Shown here piece by piece: positions 34,869 to 43,406 of a stretch of DNA of 64,000 nucleotides. How positions within the stretch are numbered: position 1 is the first letter of the stretch; each line of letters opens with the position of its first letter. Under the pieces are notes generated by a model. It ran no database searches. It saw only the letters and a list, made by a program, of their open reading frames with translations, and had not been told where the DNA came from. Origin of the DNA: an uncultured Christensenellaceae bacterium (GTDB lineage Bacteria; Bacillota; Clostridia; Christensenellales; UBA3700); assembly GCA_910588015.1 (NCBI GenBank), contig CAJUOK010000002.1, forward strand, positions 105,412 to 169,411. Direction: 5' to 3'. The translations under genes and the position numbers were made by a program.

Positions 34869-36134
34869 TTATGCCGCAGTAAAAAGCGACTCGTAATCTA
34901 TCTCAAATCTGCCGTAAATCATAGCCGTCTCCCCCGACTGCTCGATTTCGCCGCTTTCCATCTCGTTGACGGGCGTACCCGTAGTAGTATTTTTGCTATC
35001 ATTCTCTTCCGCAATGAGATTAATCACGCCTTCTTTGTCTATCTGCACTGTTACCGTACCGTCCTCGTCTGTGCGGTATACCTGCGCAAAACCGTTGTAA
35101 TCGTCATCCGGAACAATATCTTTATAATCTTCCAATCTTTTCAAAACTTCGGGAGTCGGATGTCCGTAATCGTTATCCGCTCCGCAAGAAATAATAGCGT
35201 ATTCGCAATCGACTTTGTCGAGGAATTCGGGCATTGTCGACGACTTCGAACCGTGGTGTCCAACTTTGAGTACGTCTGCGTCAACGTCGTCGAAATATCC
35301 CTTGCCCATCAGATACTTTTCAGACTTCTCATTGGAATCTCCCGTCAGCACAATAGTTCTGTCGGCATATTCCAGTAAGCACATCGGCGATACCGCGTTT
35401 TTGTTCTCGGCGGAAGAATTCTTTTTGATAGACGGATAATCCGCCTCGTCGAAAGAATAACACTTCATAACCCAATTTTCGCCTTTTATTTCGTATGCGC
35501 CTATGTTTTCGTTTATCGTAGCTTTTTTGGTCTTTCCGTCTTCGACATATGTTTCGTTCAATGCTACATTGTAAGAATTCTTCCAAGTCGAACTGGTCTC
35601 GATATCAGCTCTCGGCAGATAGAAATTTTTGATTTGATAATTATCAACCAACTTCTTGGTCTCTCTGACGTGGTCGTAATCGGTATGGGTAAGGAATAGA
35701 TAATCAATGGTGGTTATTTGCAATTCTTTGAGCGCGCCGTCTATGACGTTCCAAGGCGAAGTCGTGCCGAATTCGCTGCCGATATCCATAACCATTACTT
35801 GACCGTCAGGAAAAAGCAAAAGTATGCAATCGCCCTGTCCTATGTCAAGCACACGCATCTCCATAATCGCTCCGTTGAGTTGAGCCACTCCGTTGGGCAC
35901 GGAATTTTCGGGCATATCGCCGCTTGAATTATTACCGCTTGTCTGTTCTCCCGACGGCAAGTCTTCTTGGAAAAAGCCGTTGACAAAGTCTATTATGTCC
36001 TTCCACATTCCTTTGATACTTATCATCACGATGGCTATTATCAAAATGATTACCACGATTAACGTCAAAGCGACAATAATCTTTTTCTTATTAGATTTTT
36101 TCTTTTTTGATTTCGAAGGCTTCCTATTTGCCAT
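34869..36134 (-). CDS. membrane-anchored ComEC/Rec2-like metallo-beta-lactamase-fold hydrolase
   Basis: 421 residues. A Lys-rich start and one membrane span (KKIIVALTLIVVIILIIAIV) place the rest outside. The MBL fold shows LDIGQGDCILL, LFLTHTDYDHV (metal site HxDxDH, typical of ComEC-like enzymes), TIVLTGDSNEKSE and VGHHGSKSS. YGHPTPEVLKRL is the late His motif. Free-standing relatives are secreted nucleases or phosphodiesterases. Substrate unknown; C-terminal about 60 residues are extra. Confidence 0.82.
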   Translation of the reverse strand: MANRKPSKSKKKKSNKKKIIVALTLIVVIILIIAIVMISIKGMWKDIIDFVNGFFQEDLPSGEQTSGNNSSGDMPENSVPNGVAQLNGAIMEMRVLDIGQGDCILLLFPDGQVMVMDIGSEFGTTSPWNVIDGALKELQITTIDYLFLTHTDYDHVRETKKLVDNYQIKNFYLPRADIETSSTWKNSYNVALNETYVEDGKTKKATINENIGAYEIKGENWVMKCYSFDEADYPSIKKNSSAENKNAVSPMCLLEYADRTIVLTGDSNEKSEKYLMGKGYFDDVDADVLKVGHHGSKSSTMPEFLDKVDCEYAIISCGADNDYGHPTPEVLKRLEDYKDIVPDDDYNGFAQVYRTDEDGTVTVQIDKEGVINLIAEENDSKNTTTGTPVNEMESGEIEQSGETAMIYGRFEIDYESLFTAA

Positions 36135-36152
36135 AAAAACTCCTTTAAAAAA

Positions 36153-37697
36153 TCAATCCTCGTCAGAGAAATACTCCAACATTTTTTTCTTTTTAGGCGG
36201 CTTGTTGTCGCCGTATTTGATAAATACAGTCGTGACAAGCGCAAGGCAGATAAACACAGAAGCATATATAAATACAGTGCTTTGCTTTATCTTATCCATA
36301 AATATGCCTGCAAACGCAGGAGTGACCGCTTGCGCCGACATCGAAAAAGCATAATAATATCCCGTATACTTTCCTACCGTACTGCCTCTGGAAAGCTCTG
36401 TTACCATTGGCAACGTGTTGACGTTGACGCACACCATTCCGAATCCCGCAAGCAAGAAACAAAGCGGGAAAAGATATTTTACGCCTTTTGTATCCGCCGT
36501 CATAAAGAAGCAAGGGAAAAATGCCAATGCGGCGACTATTACGCCTATAATTATCGTCTTTTTTCTGCCGAGCTTATTGGCAAGCAACGCAACTGGTAAA
36601 AGTGCGATTGCGCCGCCCGCGCCGTTGAGTATGGAAATCGTACCGACGTAACCTTGGTCAAAAAGCAACGTCTGCGTAGCGTAAGTCGATAAGTGCGATT
36701 TGACGGCGTTGTAACCCATAAACCACAAAAATACCGTCATAAGTATTAAGAATAGCGAAACGAGTTTTGCTTTAGGCAATTTATCCGTACCCTCTGCTTC
36801 CTCTTCGTCTACGACTGAATATTTTTCCTCCTCTTGCTCTCTCAACGCGACGAATTTCTTTTCCTTTACCGTCAGCATATAGACAAGAAGTATCAACAGC
36901 AACACAACTGCGGTTGCAACAAAAAGCCAAATATAATTCTTTGTCTCCTTGTTGGCAAATACTTTATACAGTATAATCGCAACGAGACCGCCTGCTCCGC
37001 CCATAAAAGTGATAAGCGCGTTGGCTTGCGAACGCAAGGGCTTGGGCGTTATGTCCGGCATAAGCGAAACCGCGGGCGAACGGTAAGACGACATCGATAC
37101 CAACAATAACAACAATGCGATTATAAACAAAACAAGCACCCATACGTTTTGTTTTGCAACCGTTGCCGCCATAGCTATCTGGGATTGTTTTACAGCCGTC
37201 AAAATAGCCGAATCTTTGGTGGCGATAATGGCTTCGTAAGGAGTGTTAAACGCTAAACCTGCGTCGGTAAGCAAACCTCCCAAAACGCCGTCGGGGCTAG
37301 CTTCTACCAACTTTGCAGTGTCGGCATATCCTGCCGCCATTATCTTTTGAAACTCTATAACTTCAAATATCGCCAATATTATCAACGACACTGCCGCCGC
37401 GATAGAACCCCAAAAAATAAATTTGGTACGTCTGCCCATTTTGGCGTTGACTGATTTATCCGACATAGAACCGAATAGCGGCAATAAGAATATTGCCAAC
37501 AAATTGTCTAGTCCCATTATCAAACCGTATTGCCACGAATTGAGTCCAAAACGCGTGTTGAGTATGAGCGGCATTATGTAATCGTATACTTCCCAAAAAC
37601 ACATTATGCCGAAAAATGCAAACCCGACAAGAATAGTTCTCTTATAGTCGAGTCGCAACGTATCGCTTTTTTGCTCCGCAGTCTTTTCTTTTTTCAT
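36153..37697 (-). CDS. MFS transporter, probably sugar:cation symporter type
   Basis: 514 residues, 12 or more hydrophobic segments. The loop GSMSDKSVNAKMGRRTKFIF after segment 2 is the MFS signature (D-x4-GRR), as in GPH/SLC45-like sugar carriers. A long soluble loop follows segment 6 (LREQEEEKYSVVDEEEAEG). It lies 73 bases after the GH36-like gene on the same strand, so it may import the oligosaccharide that enzyme cleaves. Confidence 0.82.
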   Translation of the reverse strand: MKKEKTAEQKSDTLRLDYKRTILVGFAFFGIMCFWEVYDYIMPLILNTRFGLNSWQYGLIMGLDNLLAIFLLPLFGSMSDKSVNAKMGRRTKFIFWGSIAAAVSLIILAIFEVIEFQKIMAAGYADTAKLVEASPDGVLGGLLTDAGLAFNTPYEAIIATKDSAILTAVKQSQIAMAATVAKQNVWVLVLFIIALLLLLVSMSSYRSPAVSLMPDITPKPLRSQANALITFMGGAGGLVAIILYKVFANKETKNYIWLFVATAVVLLLILLVYMLTVKEKKFVALREQEEEKYSVVDEEEAEGTDKLPKAKLVSLFLILMTVFLWFMGYNAVKSHLSTYATQTLLFDQGYVGTISILNGAGGAIALLPVALLANKLGRKKTIIIGVIVAALAFFPCFFMTADTKGVKYLFPLCFLLAGFGMVCVNVNTLPMVTELSRGSTVGKYTGYYYAFSMSAQAVTPAFAGIFMDKIKQSTVFIYASVFICLALVTTVFIKYGDNKPPKKKKMLEYFSDED

Positions 37698-37770
37698 AAT
37701 ACCCCATTATCTGACATTTTATGCTATGAGTATAGCACACGCGCCGCGCATCTGTCTATTATTTTATATT

Positions 37771-39765
37771 CTATTCGCTATCCTCTCCGATATTGAACAG
37801 TTTTACCTCAAAAGGTTTGAGCGAAATAACGCATTTTTGCGCGCCGCCGACATATTCAGTCTCTCCTGCGACCGGATAAAATTGCGTTATCAAATACGCG
37901 CTGTCGTCAAAAGTCAAAGATTTGTGGTCGAACTGATATTCCGCGCTATTGTCAGAGCTGTTGCGTATCGCCAAAATACCTCTTCTGCCGTCAAACGCAT
38001 AATAGCCGTATACTCCGCCGTCTTCGGGCGCGTCGCCGAAAAATACGCTGTTGCGTATTATTTCAAAGTTATCTTCCGCCCACTTAAGCACATCCGCTGC
38101 CGCGGCATAGCGCTCCTCGTCGAACATTTGAGGAGAAAAATACAGCTCGATAAATCCCGTACCTCTCATCATACACATATAAAGATAAGTCTTAAACTGT
38201 TCTATATCGTATTTTACAGTTGGATGAGCAGGTCCCGGCGTTTGCAAATTGCTTGTCATCGGAGGATTGCAATTGCGAACTGCATAACAAGGTTCGTGAT
38301 TGTAGAGATTGGCAACGGGAAATTGCAATTGTCTGACTTCAAAAAAGTCTCTGTACTTGCCGTCGCGATAATTTAGACATTGCGAAAGGTTGTCGCCTTT
38401 TCCCGCATATCCCATATCGCCGCAATTATTCAGCCACACGGCGTCGCACCATTTCAAAAACCAAGGCGAACAGTGCGCGTAAGAAGTGACGTTGAGAAAT
38501 ACGTCGGGACGCGTTTTGCGAATTTTCTCAAAGCCTTTTGTCCATTCTTTCCAAAGAAAAGTATAAAAGTACAGTCCTATACCCGCGCCCTTGGGATGTC
38601 CGTGATTTTTTGCTTTGCAAGGCGTAATTGCAAAGCCGTCTATTTTGAAATAACTTACGTTGTAGTTTTGGCAAAATTGCGCCATTTTGTCGCACAAATC
38701 GGAAATATATTTCGGATTGCAAGTGCAAATGTCAGATGACTGCCGACACTTGGGATAACCTATGCTCTCCAACAATCCCGCGTACTTGACGGTTTGGGAA
38801 GTATATCCGCCCCTAGGTCCGAACCACGCTCCGAACGTCGAGCCGAGCTTTTTGGTAAGCTGACTTTCTCTGTAAAACTCATCGGGAAATTTATTGCTGT
38901 CAAACTCCCAAAATTTTGCGACTTTATAATCGGTCCATCCGTCGTCCACGACGTAACAGTCAAGCGGTCGCAATCCCGCTTTTGCAAATCCCTCGCCTAT
39001 TTCCGTAAACGACCTTTCTATCTTATCGCTGTCTATGTCAAGCATATTGTCATACCAGCTGTTGAATTGCAATCTGAATTTTGCAGGTTGAGCGCAAATA
39101 GTCGCGATATATTTAAAGAAATCCGCGCGCATTGAATGGAACTTTGCGTGCTTGCCGCTACCCATAACAAAAGGTATGCTAACGTATGTTCCGTCATTTG
39201 CAATATCTTTGAAAGTTCTGCCTATATAATATTTGGAATAAGCCGTTCCGTCTTCTATCCTGTTGTCGGCAACGGGAAATTCTCCGCCGAAAAACATATC
39301 TTGCACGTAATAAGGCTGTCCCATAGTGGTGACGTAAGCAGGTATAAAAACCCTCTTCTTGACCTTGGGAATACTCCAACAAAACTCAAATCCGCTTGCG
39401 TCAAACCCGTCCAAAGCAATAAAGTCTATCTTAACATTGGGATTGGAAGATTTCAATTCCAAAGTCTTTCTCAAAACGCCGGATTTATCGTCTGCAACGT
39501 AATTGACTTTGATATTCCAATTTATACAGCCGTGGTCAATCTCAAATTCTATGTAATCATCCGAAGTGGAAATAACTTTTGACATAGAACTGTCAAAATA
39601 AGCTTTCTTTTTTAAAATTCCGCTCTTTACAAAATACGAAACTCCGAATTCATAGCCGTTCTGCTTGATTTTGTTGCCTGTGATTTTATTGACTACACTC
39701 GCGCCTATGATTTTTCCGTCTTTAATATCAACGATTTTTAAAACTTTTTCTGATTCGAATTGCAT
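37771..39765 (-). CDS. GH36-like alpha-galactosidase/glycosidase
   Basis: 664 residues with no signal peptide, so cytosolic. YVVDDGWTDYK and FGAWFGPRGGYTS belong to the TIM barrel. The nucleophile is likely the Asp in SYFKIDGFA (about 375), and LNVTSYAHCSPWFLKWCD precedes the acid/base region. An N-terminal beta-sandwich (about 1-240) and C-terminal beta domain complete the GH36 layout. It likely hydrolyses alpha-galactosides brought in by the neighbouring MFS carrier; exact substrate uncertain. Confidence 0.8.
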   Translation of the reverse strand: MQFESEKVLKIVDIKDGKIIGASVVNKITGNKIKQNGYEFGVSYFVKSGILKKKAYFDSSMSKVISTSDDYIEFEIDHGCINWNIKVNYVADDKSGVLRKTLELKSSNPNVKIDFIALDGFDASGFEFCWSIPKVKKRVFIPAYVTTMGQPYYVQDMFFGGEFPVADNRIEDGTAYSKYYIGRTFKDIANDGTYVSIPFVMGSGKHAKFHSMRADFFKYIATICAQPAKFRLQFNSWYDNMLDIDSDKIERSFTEIGEGFAKAGLRPLDCYVVDDGWTDYKVAKFWEFDSNKFPDEFYRESQLTKKLGSTFGAWFGPRGGYTSQTVKYAGLLESIGYPKCRQSSDICTCNPKYISDLCDKMAQFCQNYNVSYFKIDGFAITPCKAKNHGHPKGAGIGLYFYTFLWKEWTKGFEKIRKTRPDVFLNVTSYAHCSPWFLKWCDAVWLNNCGDMGYAGKGDNLSQCLNYRDGKYRDFFEVRQLQFPVANLYNHEPCYAVRNCNPPMTSNLQTPGPAHPTVKYDIEQFKTYLYMCMMRGTGFIELYFSPQMFDEERYAAAADVLKWAEDNFEIIRNSVFFGDAPEDGGVYGYYAFDGRRGILAIRNSSDNSAEYQFDHKSLTFDDSAYLITQFYPVAGETEYVGGAQKCVISLKPFEVKLFNIGEDSE

Positions 39766-39797
39766 AATTTCCCTTACGATATTATAAAATTACTTAT

Positions 39798-39826
39798 ATA
39801 ATACCATAATTCAACTTTAATTTCAA
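39798..39826 (-). promoter_or_regulatory. promoter of the GH36-MFS operon
   Basis: Minus strand TTGAAA, 17-base spacer, TATTAT, about 35 bases before the ATG. Confidence 0.65.
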
Positions 39827-39846
39827 GAGCCAATTAATTATAGACA

Positions 39847-41290
39847 GTGTCAAGTTTTTTAGGCATATTTTTTTTATTTATTTTAATAAACCACGTAAAA
39901 TCCTCGAAATTGGCGTTAAATGTCCCTCAATCCCTACTACTCGATATGGTTCATACACTGACGATGATGTGCTTGTCTTCACAATATTGTTCTGCGCTTT
40001 AAATCTATTGGTATATATTTCTTGCATATTCTCCATCGTTGTTTTGCCATTTCGAATTAAATCTAAAAAGTCGCCGCCATTGAAGTAATAAGCGCGGAGT
40101 TTCGCAATTTTCTCTGCGCCGATTTTAGACCATCCCATCGGCCGAGAACTCATCCGAGCAGAAAGAATGTGCGAAACATGTCCTTCAGCGCTACATCTGT
40201 TTTTGATACCGTATGTGTCAATATTGTTTAACAGATAGAAATATTGCTCTGTAATCGTGCGACGTTCTGTTCTCTCGATATACTTAAAATACTGTTCTTG
40301 AAAAATTGCCTTTAAACTTTTAGAATCTTGTTGCCTCATTGCAAGCAATATTTTACTACGCACTTTTTTGTTGCCTTTCGCTACAATAGTAGCGGATTTT
40401 TGGATATGGAATTTATCTATATGGTACTGAGCTTTATGAAAAATACGTTGACCATATTTTATCCAATACGCGCCGTCACCTGAGATATGTATTTTAGAAT
40501 TACGCATTGAATAGTTTTGATGAACGTACTGCGCAACATCATTCCAAATCTTATCTGGGTCATCGTCAACCGATACAAAGTATCGAACATTTTCAAGTTG
40601 AGTTCGGTCTTTACAAATCGTCTTTACGCCGTCGTGCACATAAACTAGTTTAACTTCCGTGCTTTTGCCATTTTGGAGATGGATATGATCCTCATCCGCC
40701 TCAATGTAAATATCTTGCACTTCCCTACGTTTTGAATGTGATTTGGTCTCAACGGATTTCAACTTCTTTGTAAGATTATAAACGGTCTGTCGAGATACTG
40801 CGTTATTTACTGCTGCACTAGACTTTCCAAAACTCGTCAAAGTAGCCTGCTCAATAAGTTTGGCTTGCAATCCCTGTTCTACCCGACTACGCTTCTCTAT
40901 ACCCAACATATCGTCGACAGCAAAAAAACGCTTACCTCTTCGCTTGTCAAAATAGCATACTCTATTGAGTGTAATTTCTCCGAGTTCAGTGATCAAGCGT
41001 CTAGTCTTTGACCTATCTTTTATAGTAACTTGATGTTTATCACGTTGCGTTTCAAATATAAAATCAGCCCTTTCACATAATGTCTCTAATATTCTAGCGC
41101 CTAAGTTATCCGTCAAGTTCTTTGTTTTCTTAACCGCAAATACAAACGATTTTTGATTTAACGCTTCTTCAAACATTGAATAAATGCCTGAGATGCATTC
41201 GCCTATTATTGTTTTTATCTTTTCTTTCATCTTCATTTTTCGCCCCTTATTGCGTAAAAACGCCATTTTTTTACTAATAGAGTTTAACAC
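39847..41290. mobile_element. ISLre2-family insertion sequence
   Basis: A single transposase gene is flanked by imperfect inverted ends: GTGTCAAGTTTTTTAG at 39847 and CTAATAGAGTTTAACAC ending near 41290. The size of about 1.44 kb is near that of the family. No clear target duplication was found. It sits exactly at the join between chromosome-like genes and the conjugative element. Confidence 0.65.
39878..41236 (-). CDS. ISLre2-family (UPF0236) transposase
   Basis: 452 residues from the ATG at 41236 (AAGGGGCG upstream); longer frames pass through the terminal repeat. The acidic residues of a DDE-type core are visible in IYIEADEDHIHLQNG and KIHISGDGAYWIKYG, with CSAEGHVSHILSARMSSRPMGWS toward the C-terminus, which is a hallmark of UPF0236 proteins. 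The frame is intact, so the element may be active. Its coding sequence contains GTCTTTAC-AAATC-GTCTTTAC at 40607-40627, close to the palindromes described below. Confidence 0.88.
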   Translation of the reverse strand: MKMKEKIKTIIGECISGIYSMFEEALNQKSFVFAVKKTKNLTDNLGARILETLCERADFIFETQRDKHQVTIKDRSKTRRLITELGEITLNRVCYFDKRRGKRFFAVDDMLGIEKRSRVEQGLQAKLIEQATLTSFGKSSAAVNNAVSRQTVYNLTKKLKSVETKSHSKRREVQDIYIEADEDHIHLQNGKSTEVKLVYVHDGVKTICKDRTQLENVRYFVSVDDDPDKIWNDVAQYVHQNYSMRNSKIHISGDGAYWIKYGQRIFHKAQYHIDKFHIQKSATIVAKGNKKVRSKILLAMRQQDSKSLKAIFQEQYFKYIERTERRTITEQYFYLLNNIDTYGIKNRCSAEGHVSHILSARMSSRPMGWSKIGAEKIAKLRAYYFNGGDFLDLIRNGKTTMENMQEIYTNRFKAQNNIVKTSTSSSVYEPYRVVGIEGHLTPISRILRGLLK

Positions 41291-41316
41291 ATTTAGCAAA
41301 AAATTTTCAATAAAAA

Positions 41317-41341
41317 ACGTCATATTAAAAAGATATGACGT
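41317..41341 (-). terminator. terminator of the toxin operon
   Basis: Minus strand 9-bp stem ACGTCATAT/ATATGACGT followed by TTTTTTA, 43 bases past the vapD stop. It closes the leftward conjugative-element transcripts. Confidence 0.85.
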
Positions 41342-41358
41342 CTAAAATTTTCTATACT

Positions 41359-41379
41359 GTAAAGACAAATCGTCTTTAC
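41359..41379. repeat. palindrome copy 1, after vapD
   Basis: GTAAAGAC, spacer AAATC, GTCTTTAC; a perfect 8-bp inverted repeat four bases past the vapD stop. No T tract follows on either side, so it is not a plain terminator. Identical to copies 2 and 3. Confidence 0.85.
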
Positions 41380-41383
41380 CGAT

Positions 41384-41935
41384 TTACTTTGATTTGCTAG
41401 AATTAACTTTCTCTGGGTTCTTTGAAGGTAGTTTATTTATTTCTTTTATAGATGACAACCATCTTCCATTTTTCTCTTGTGTTGACAAATTCTTTATTGA
41501 CTCGGCAAGCATCTTGTCGGCGGTTTTCTGTCCGAACTTCTCAACGTTATCCTTATACATAGACGAATGCTTGAATTGTGCTGATAAATTATCTTCTTTC
41601 ATATTTGAGCTCTTTTTGGGTCTCTTGCCGTCATCACTAGCAAAATCAGTTACCATAATAATTAAATCGTATTGTTTTCCTACATCAGTAACATCCAATT
41701 TATTTACACAATCGACAAACCACGAGTGTTTATCAACTAATGTCATTACAGTGTCCATAACATCGGCTTGAATAATTTCATTTTTTGATACGTATCCGGA
41801 TCCTTGTCTATGAATAAATCCACAATCTTTTAAAGTTTTCTTTATCTGCTTATATCCATTTGGATAAACATCTAGACTTTTCATCTTCGTAGTATCTAAA
41901 TCAAAATTGATTGCTTTTCTTTTCGGTCTATCCAT
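41384..41935 (-). CDS. vapD: VapD-like endoribonuclease toxin with extra C-terminal module
   Basis: 183 residues. Residues 6-97 match VapD: RKAINFDLDTTKMKS (Asp of the Cas2-like active site), YKQIKKTLKDCGFIHRQGSGY, then DTVMTLVDKHSWFVDCVNKL. VapD proteins are mRNA-cutting toxins related to Cas2, usually about 95 residues. Here an 85-residue tail follows, holding a 29-residue module (127-155) shared with the ToxN-like protein: YK..VEKFGQK.ADKM and TQEK. A Ser/Lys-rich end follows. It is 11 bases after a small gene that is its likely partner. Confidence 0.82.
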   Translation of the reverse strand: MDRPKRKAINFDLDTTKMKSLDVYPNGYKQIKKTLKDCGFIHRQGSGYVSKNEIIQADVMDTVMTLVDKHSWFVDCVNKLDVTDVGKQYDLIIMVTDFASDDGKRPKKSSNMKEDNLSAQFKHSSMYKDNVEKFGQKTADKMLAESIKNLSTQEKNGRWLSSIKEINKLPSKNPEKVNSSKSK

Positions 41936-41946
41936 GATTTCACCAA

Positions 41947-42273
41947 TTATTTAAAGCCCATTACTCTTTTTAAACAATCTGTATCCTGAAATGGCAAAGA
42001 TTCATTGTCATCGTTATCATACCAAGTCCAAGTTTTGGCGTTGTCTACGAACCAATCACGCTTTTGTAAAAGTAAGTATGCAAGACCAAAATCAGCCAAA
42101 TAATTTCCTCTCTTGGGATTTCCATAATACATTACGGAACCATCACCTTGAACCTCTTTTATACACTCACCTTTTGAAAATATTTCATCAATTAAATTCC
42201 AAATTTCTTGAATATTATACTTATTTTCTCTTTCAATCTTCTCTACGTCTAATTGAATTAGCATTTTTTGCAT
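41947..42273 (-). CDS. small acidic partner of VapD, possible antitoxin
   Basis: 108 residues: MQKMLIQLDVEKIERENKYN, then IWNLIDEIFSKG, YLADFGLAYLLLQKRDWFVDN and WTWYDNDDNESLPFQDTDC. Acidic with no membrane or catalytic motif. It sits immediately upstream of vapD with 11 bases between, the place of an antitoxin. I recall similar small proteins next to vapD in clostridial mobile elements, but the antitoxin role is inference. AGGAG precedes the ATG. Confidence 0.55.
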   Translation of the reverse strand: MQKMLIQLDVEKIERENKYNIQEIWNLIDEIFSKGECIKEVQGDGSVMYYGNPKRGNYLADFGLAYLLLQKRDWFVDNAKTWTWYDNDDNESLPFQDTDCLKRVMGFK

Positions 42274-42309
42274 AGTTTTTCTCCTATTATTTATGATTTG
42301 TTTTGTTGG

Positions 42310-42330
42310 GTAAAGACAAATCGTCTTTAC
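42310..42330. repeat. palindrome copy 2, after the ToxN-like gene
   Basis: Same GTAAAGAC-AAATC-GTCTTTAC as copy 1 with one further G-C pair outside, four bases past the toxin stop. Confidence 0.85.
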
Positions 42331-42334
42331 CGAG

Positions 42335-43180
42335 TTACTTCCCCTTTACGGGCGAACTTTGAATTGTTACGGTTGTGACGGTGCCTTTCTCCGATGACGT
42401 TGATTTCTTCGAAGACGGCATAACTGCTTTCTTTACTGTCTTTTTGCTCGTCGTTGCCACCGCTTGTTTTTTCTTCGTCTTCTTATCTTCTTTTTCTTGT
42501 GTCATCGCTTGCTTGAGAGCATCAGCAATCATTTTATCCGCTACCTTTTGTCCGTATTTTTCCACGGCTAATTTATAGGTACTCGTCTCCTTATAGGATT
42601 TCTCCGTAGGCTTAGTCGCCGCGTCTTCTGTCTTTTTCTCTTCTGTTGGCTTTACTACTGCTTTCTTCTCCGTCTTTTGGACTTTTCCTTCTCTCCACAA
42701 GCGCTCCTTTTCTTCCAGCACAAGAATGTCATTACATTCTGATGCAATCTTACTCCCTGGATAATGTACGCAATTCAAATATACTTCCGCCGCGCCTTCC
42801 ATTATCTTCCTTTGCTCTCTTTGTATATACCTTGCTTGACGTTGCAAATTTCTCTTGAGGTTGCACATTGGCAAGTTAGATATATCCAACAACTGTAAAT
42901 CTTTGTTCTGCACCGGAACCATATTGCTAAAATCAAGATAACCGTTTTTGCCTTTATTAAGACCATGCGTTAATCCCATTTCAGACTTCTTCTGTTCTTC
43001 TTCGCCAATTCGCAATGGCACAAAATAGTTCCTTGTTCCGCCAAAGCCGAACAACACCACACCCGATGTGCGTCTTTTGCCTTCTTCTTTCCCTGCTGCT
43101 TGCGCCGCATATTTTGTATGCGGTCTTATGTAATCTTGATATCCTTGATCAAGATAGTATATATTCATCCTTTCTTTCAT
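42335..43180 (-). CDS. toxN: ToxN/AbiQ-like type III toxin with C-terminal extension
   Basis: 281 residues from the ATG at 43180 (GGAG nine bases ahead). Residues about 38-160 follow the ToxN/AbiQ endoRNase pattern: SGVVLFGFGGTRNYFVPLRI, GYLDFSNMVPV, LLDISNLPMCNLKRNLQRQ and SECNDILVLEEKERLW. These enzymes cut RNA and are held by a repeat RNA encoded upstream; many abort phage infection. The family is about 160-200 residues. Here an extra 90 residues carry the module shared with VapD (202-230: YK..VEKYGQK.ADKM...TQEK), then a Lys/Ser/Thr-rich tail. Directly upstream is a fitting RNA gene. Confidence 0.8.
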   Translation of the reverse strand: MKERMNIYYLDQGYQDYIRPHTKYAAQAAGKEEGKRRTSGVVLFGFGGTRNYFVPLRIGEEEQKKSEMGLTHGLNKGKNGYLDFSNMVPVQNKDLQLLDISNLPMCNLKRNLQRQARYIQREQRKIMEGAAEVYLNCVHYPGSKIASECNDILVLEEKERLWREGKVQKTEKKAVVKPTEEKKTEDAATKPTEKSYKETSTYKLAVEKYGQKVADKMIADALKQAMTQEKEDKKTKKKQAVATTSKKTVKKAVMPSSKKSTSSEKGTVTTVTIQSSPVKGK

Positions 43181-43194
43181 TTTTATTTTCTCCA

Positions 43195-43315
43195 AAAAAC
43201 AAAACAGACGGCATTTTTTATGGCGTCTGTACTCTACAAGTCTAGGCCCTATTAAGTTGGTTGGGCATCACCGATTATCAAAGGCCCTCTCTAGCGGGGC
43301 ATCGCTGACTTGTAT
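43195..43315 (-). ncRNA. toxI: predicted type III antitoxin RNA (ToxI-like)
   Basis: About 120 nt between a consensus promoter and a terminator, just ahead of toxN. Two related units begin GATGCCC 34 bases apart (43303 and 43269), each followed by GGGCCT, so each can form a GCCC/GGGC hairpin. The pair is enclosed by TACAAGTC at the predicted 5' end and GACTTGTA before the terminator, which pair over eight bases. Short tandem units, a leaky terminator and a ToxN-type gene define type III systems. Only two divergent units are present, fewer than in classic ToxI. Confidence 0.65.
43204..43230 (-). terminator. terminator between antitoxin RNA and toxin
   Basis: Minus strand stem ACAGACGCCAT/ATGCCGTCTGT with one mismatch, loop AAAAA, then TTTTGTTTTTT. 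In type III loci this hairpin limits read-through into the toxin. Confidence 0.85.
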
Positions 43316-43321
43316 ATTGCT

Positions 43322-43350
43322 ATTATACGCCTATCTATTTATATTGTCAA
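43322..43350 (-). promoter_or_regulatory. consensus promoter of the antitoxin RNA
   Basis: Minus strand TTGACA, 17-base spacer, TATAAT: a perfect sigma-A promoter. The start would fall near 43315, exactly at the TACAAGTC that closes the RNA fold. Confidence 0.9.
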
Positions 43351-43385
43351 TATGTTTTGGCAATATCTATTTGAAATCTTTTTCG

Positions 43386-43406
43386 GTAAAGACAAATCGT
43401 CTTTAC
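43386..43406. repeat. palindrome copy 3, after the RHH-like gene
   Basis: Same GTAAAGAC-AAATC-GTCTTTAC, directly touching the stop of the gene at 43407 and 35 bases upstream of the -35 box of the antitoxin RNA. Confidence 0.85.

Noticed and set aside
37726..38376. Plus-strand frame of 216 codons opposite the GH36-like gene
   Set aside because: Shadow of a real gene; no start signal and no conserved motif.
43204..43345. CRISPR-like reading of the GATGCCC units
   Set aside because: Only two divergent units, no spacers of equal length and no cas genes; the setting fits an antitoxin RNA. Cas2-like VapD alone is not evidence for CRISPR.
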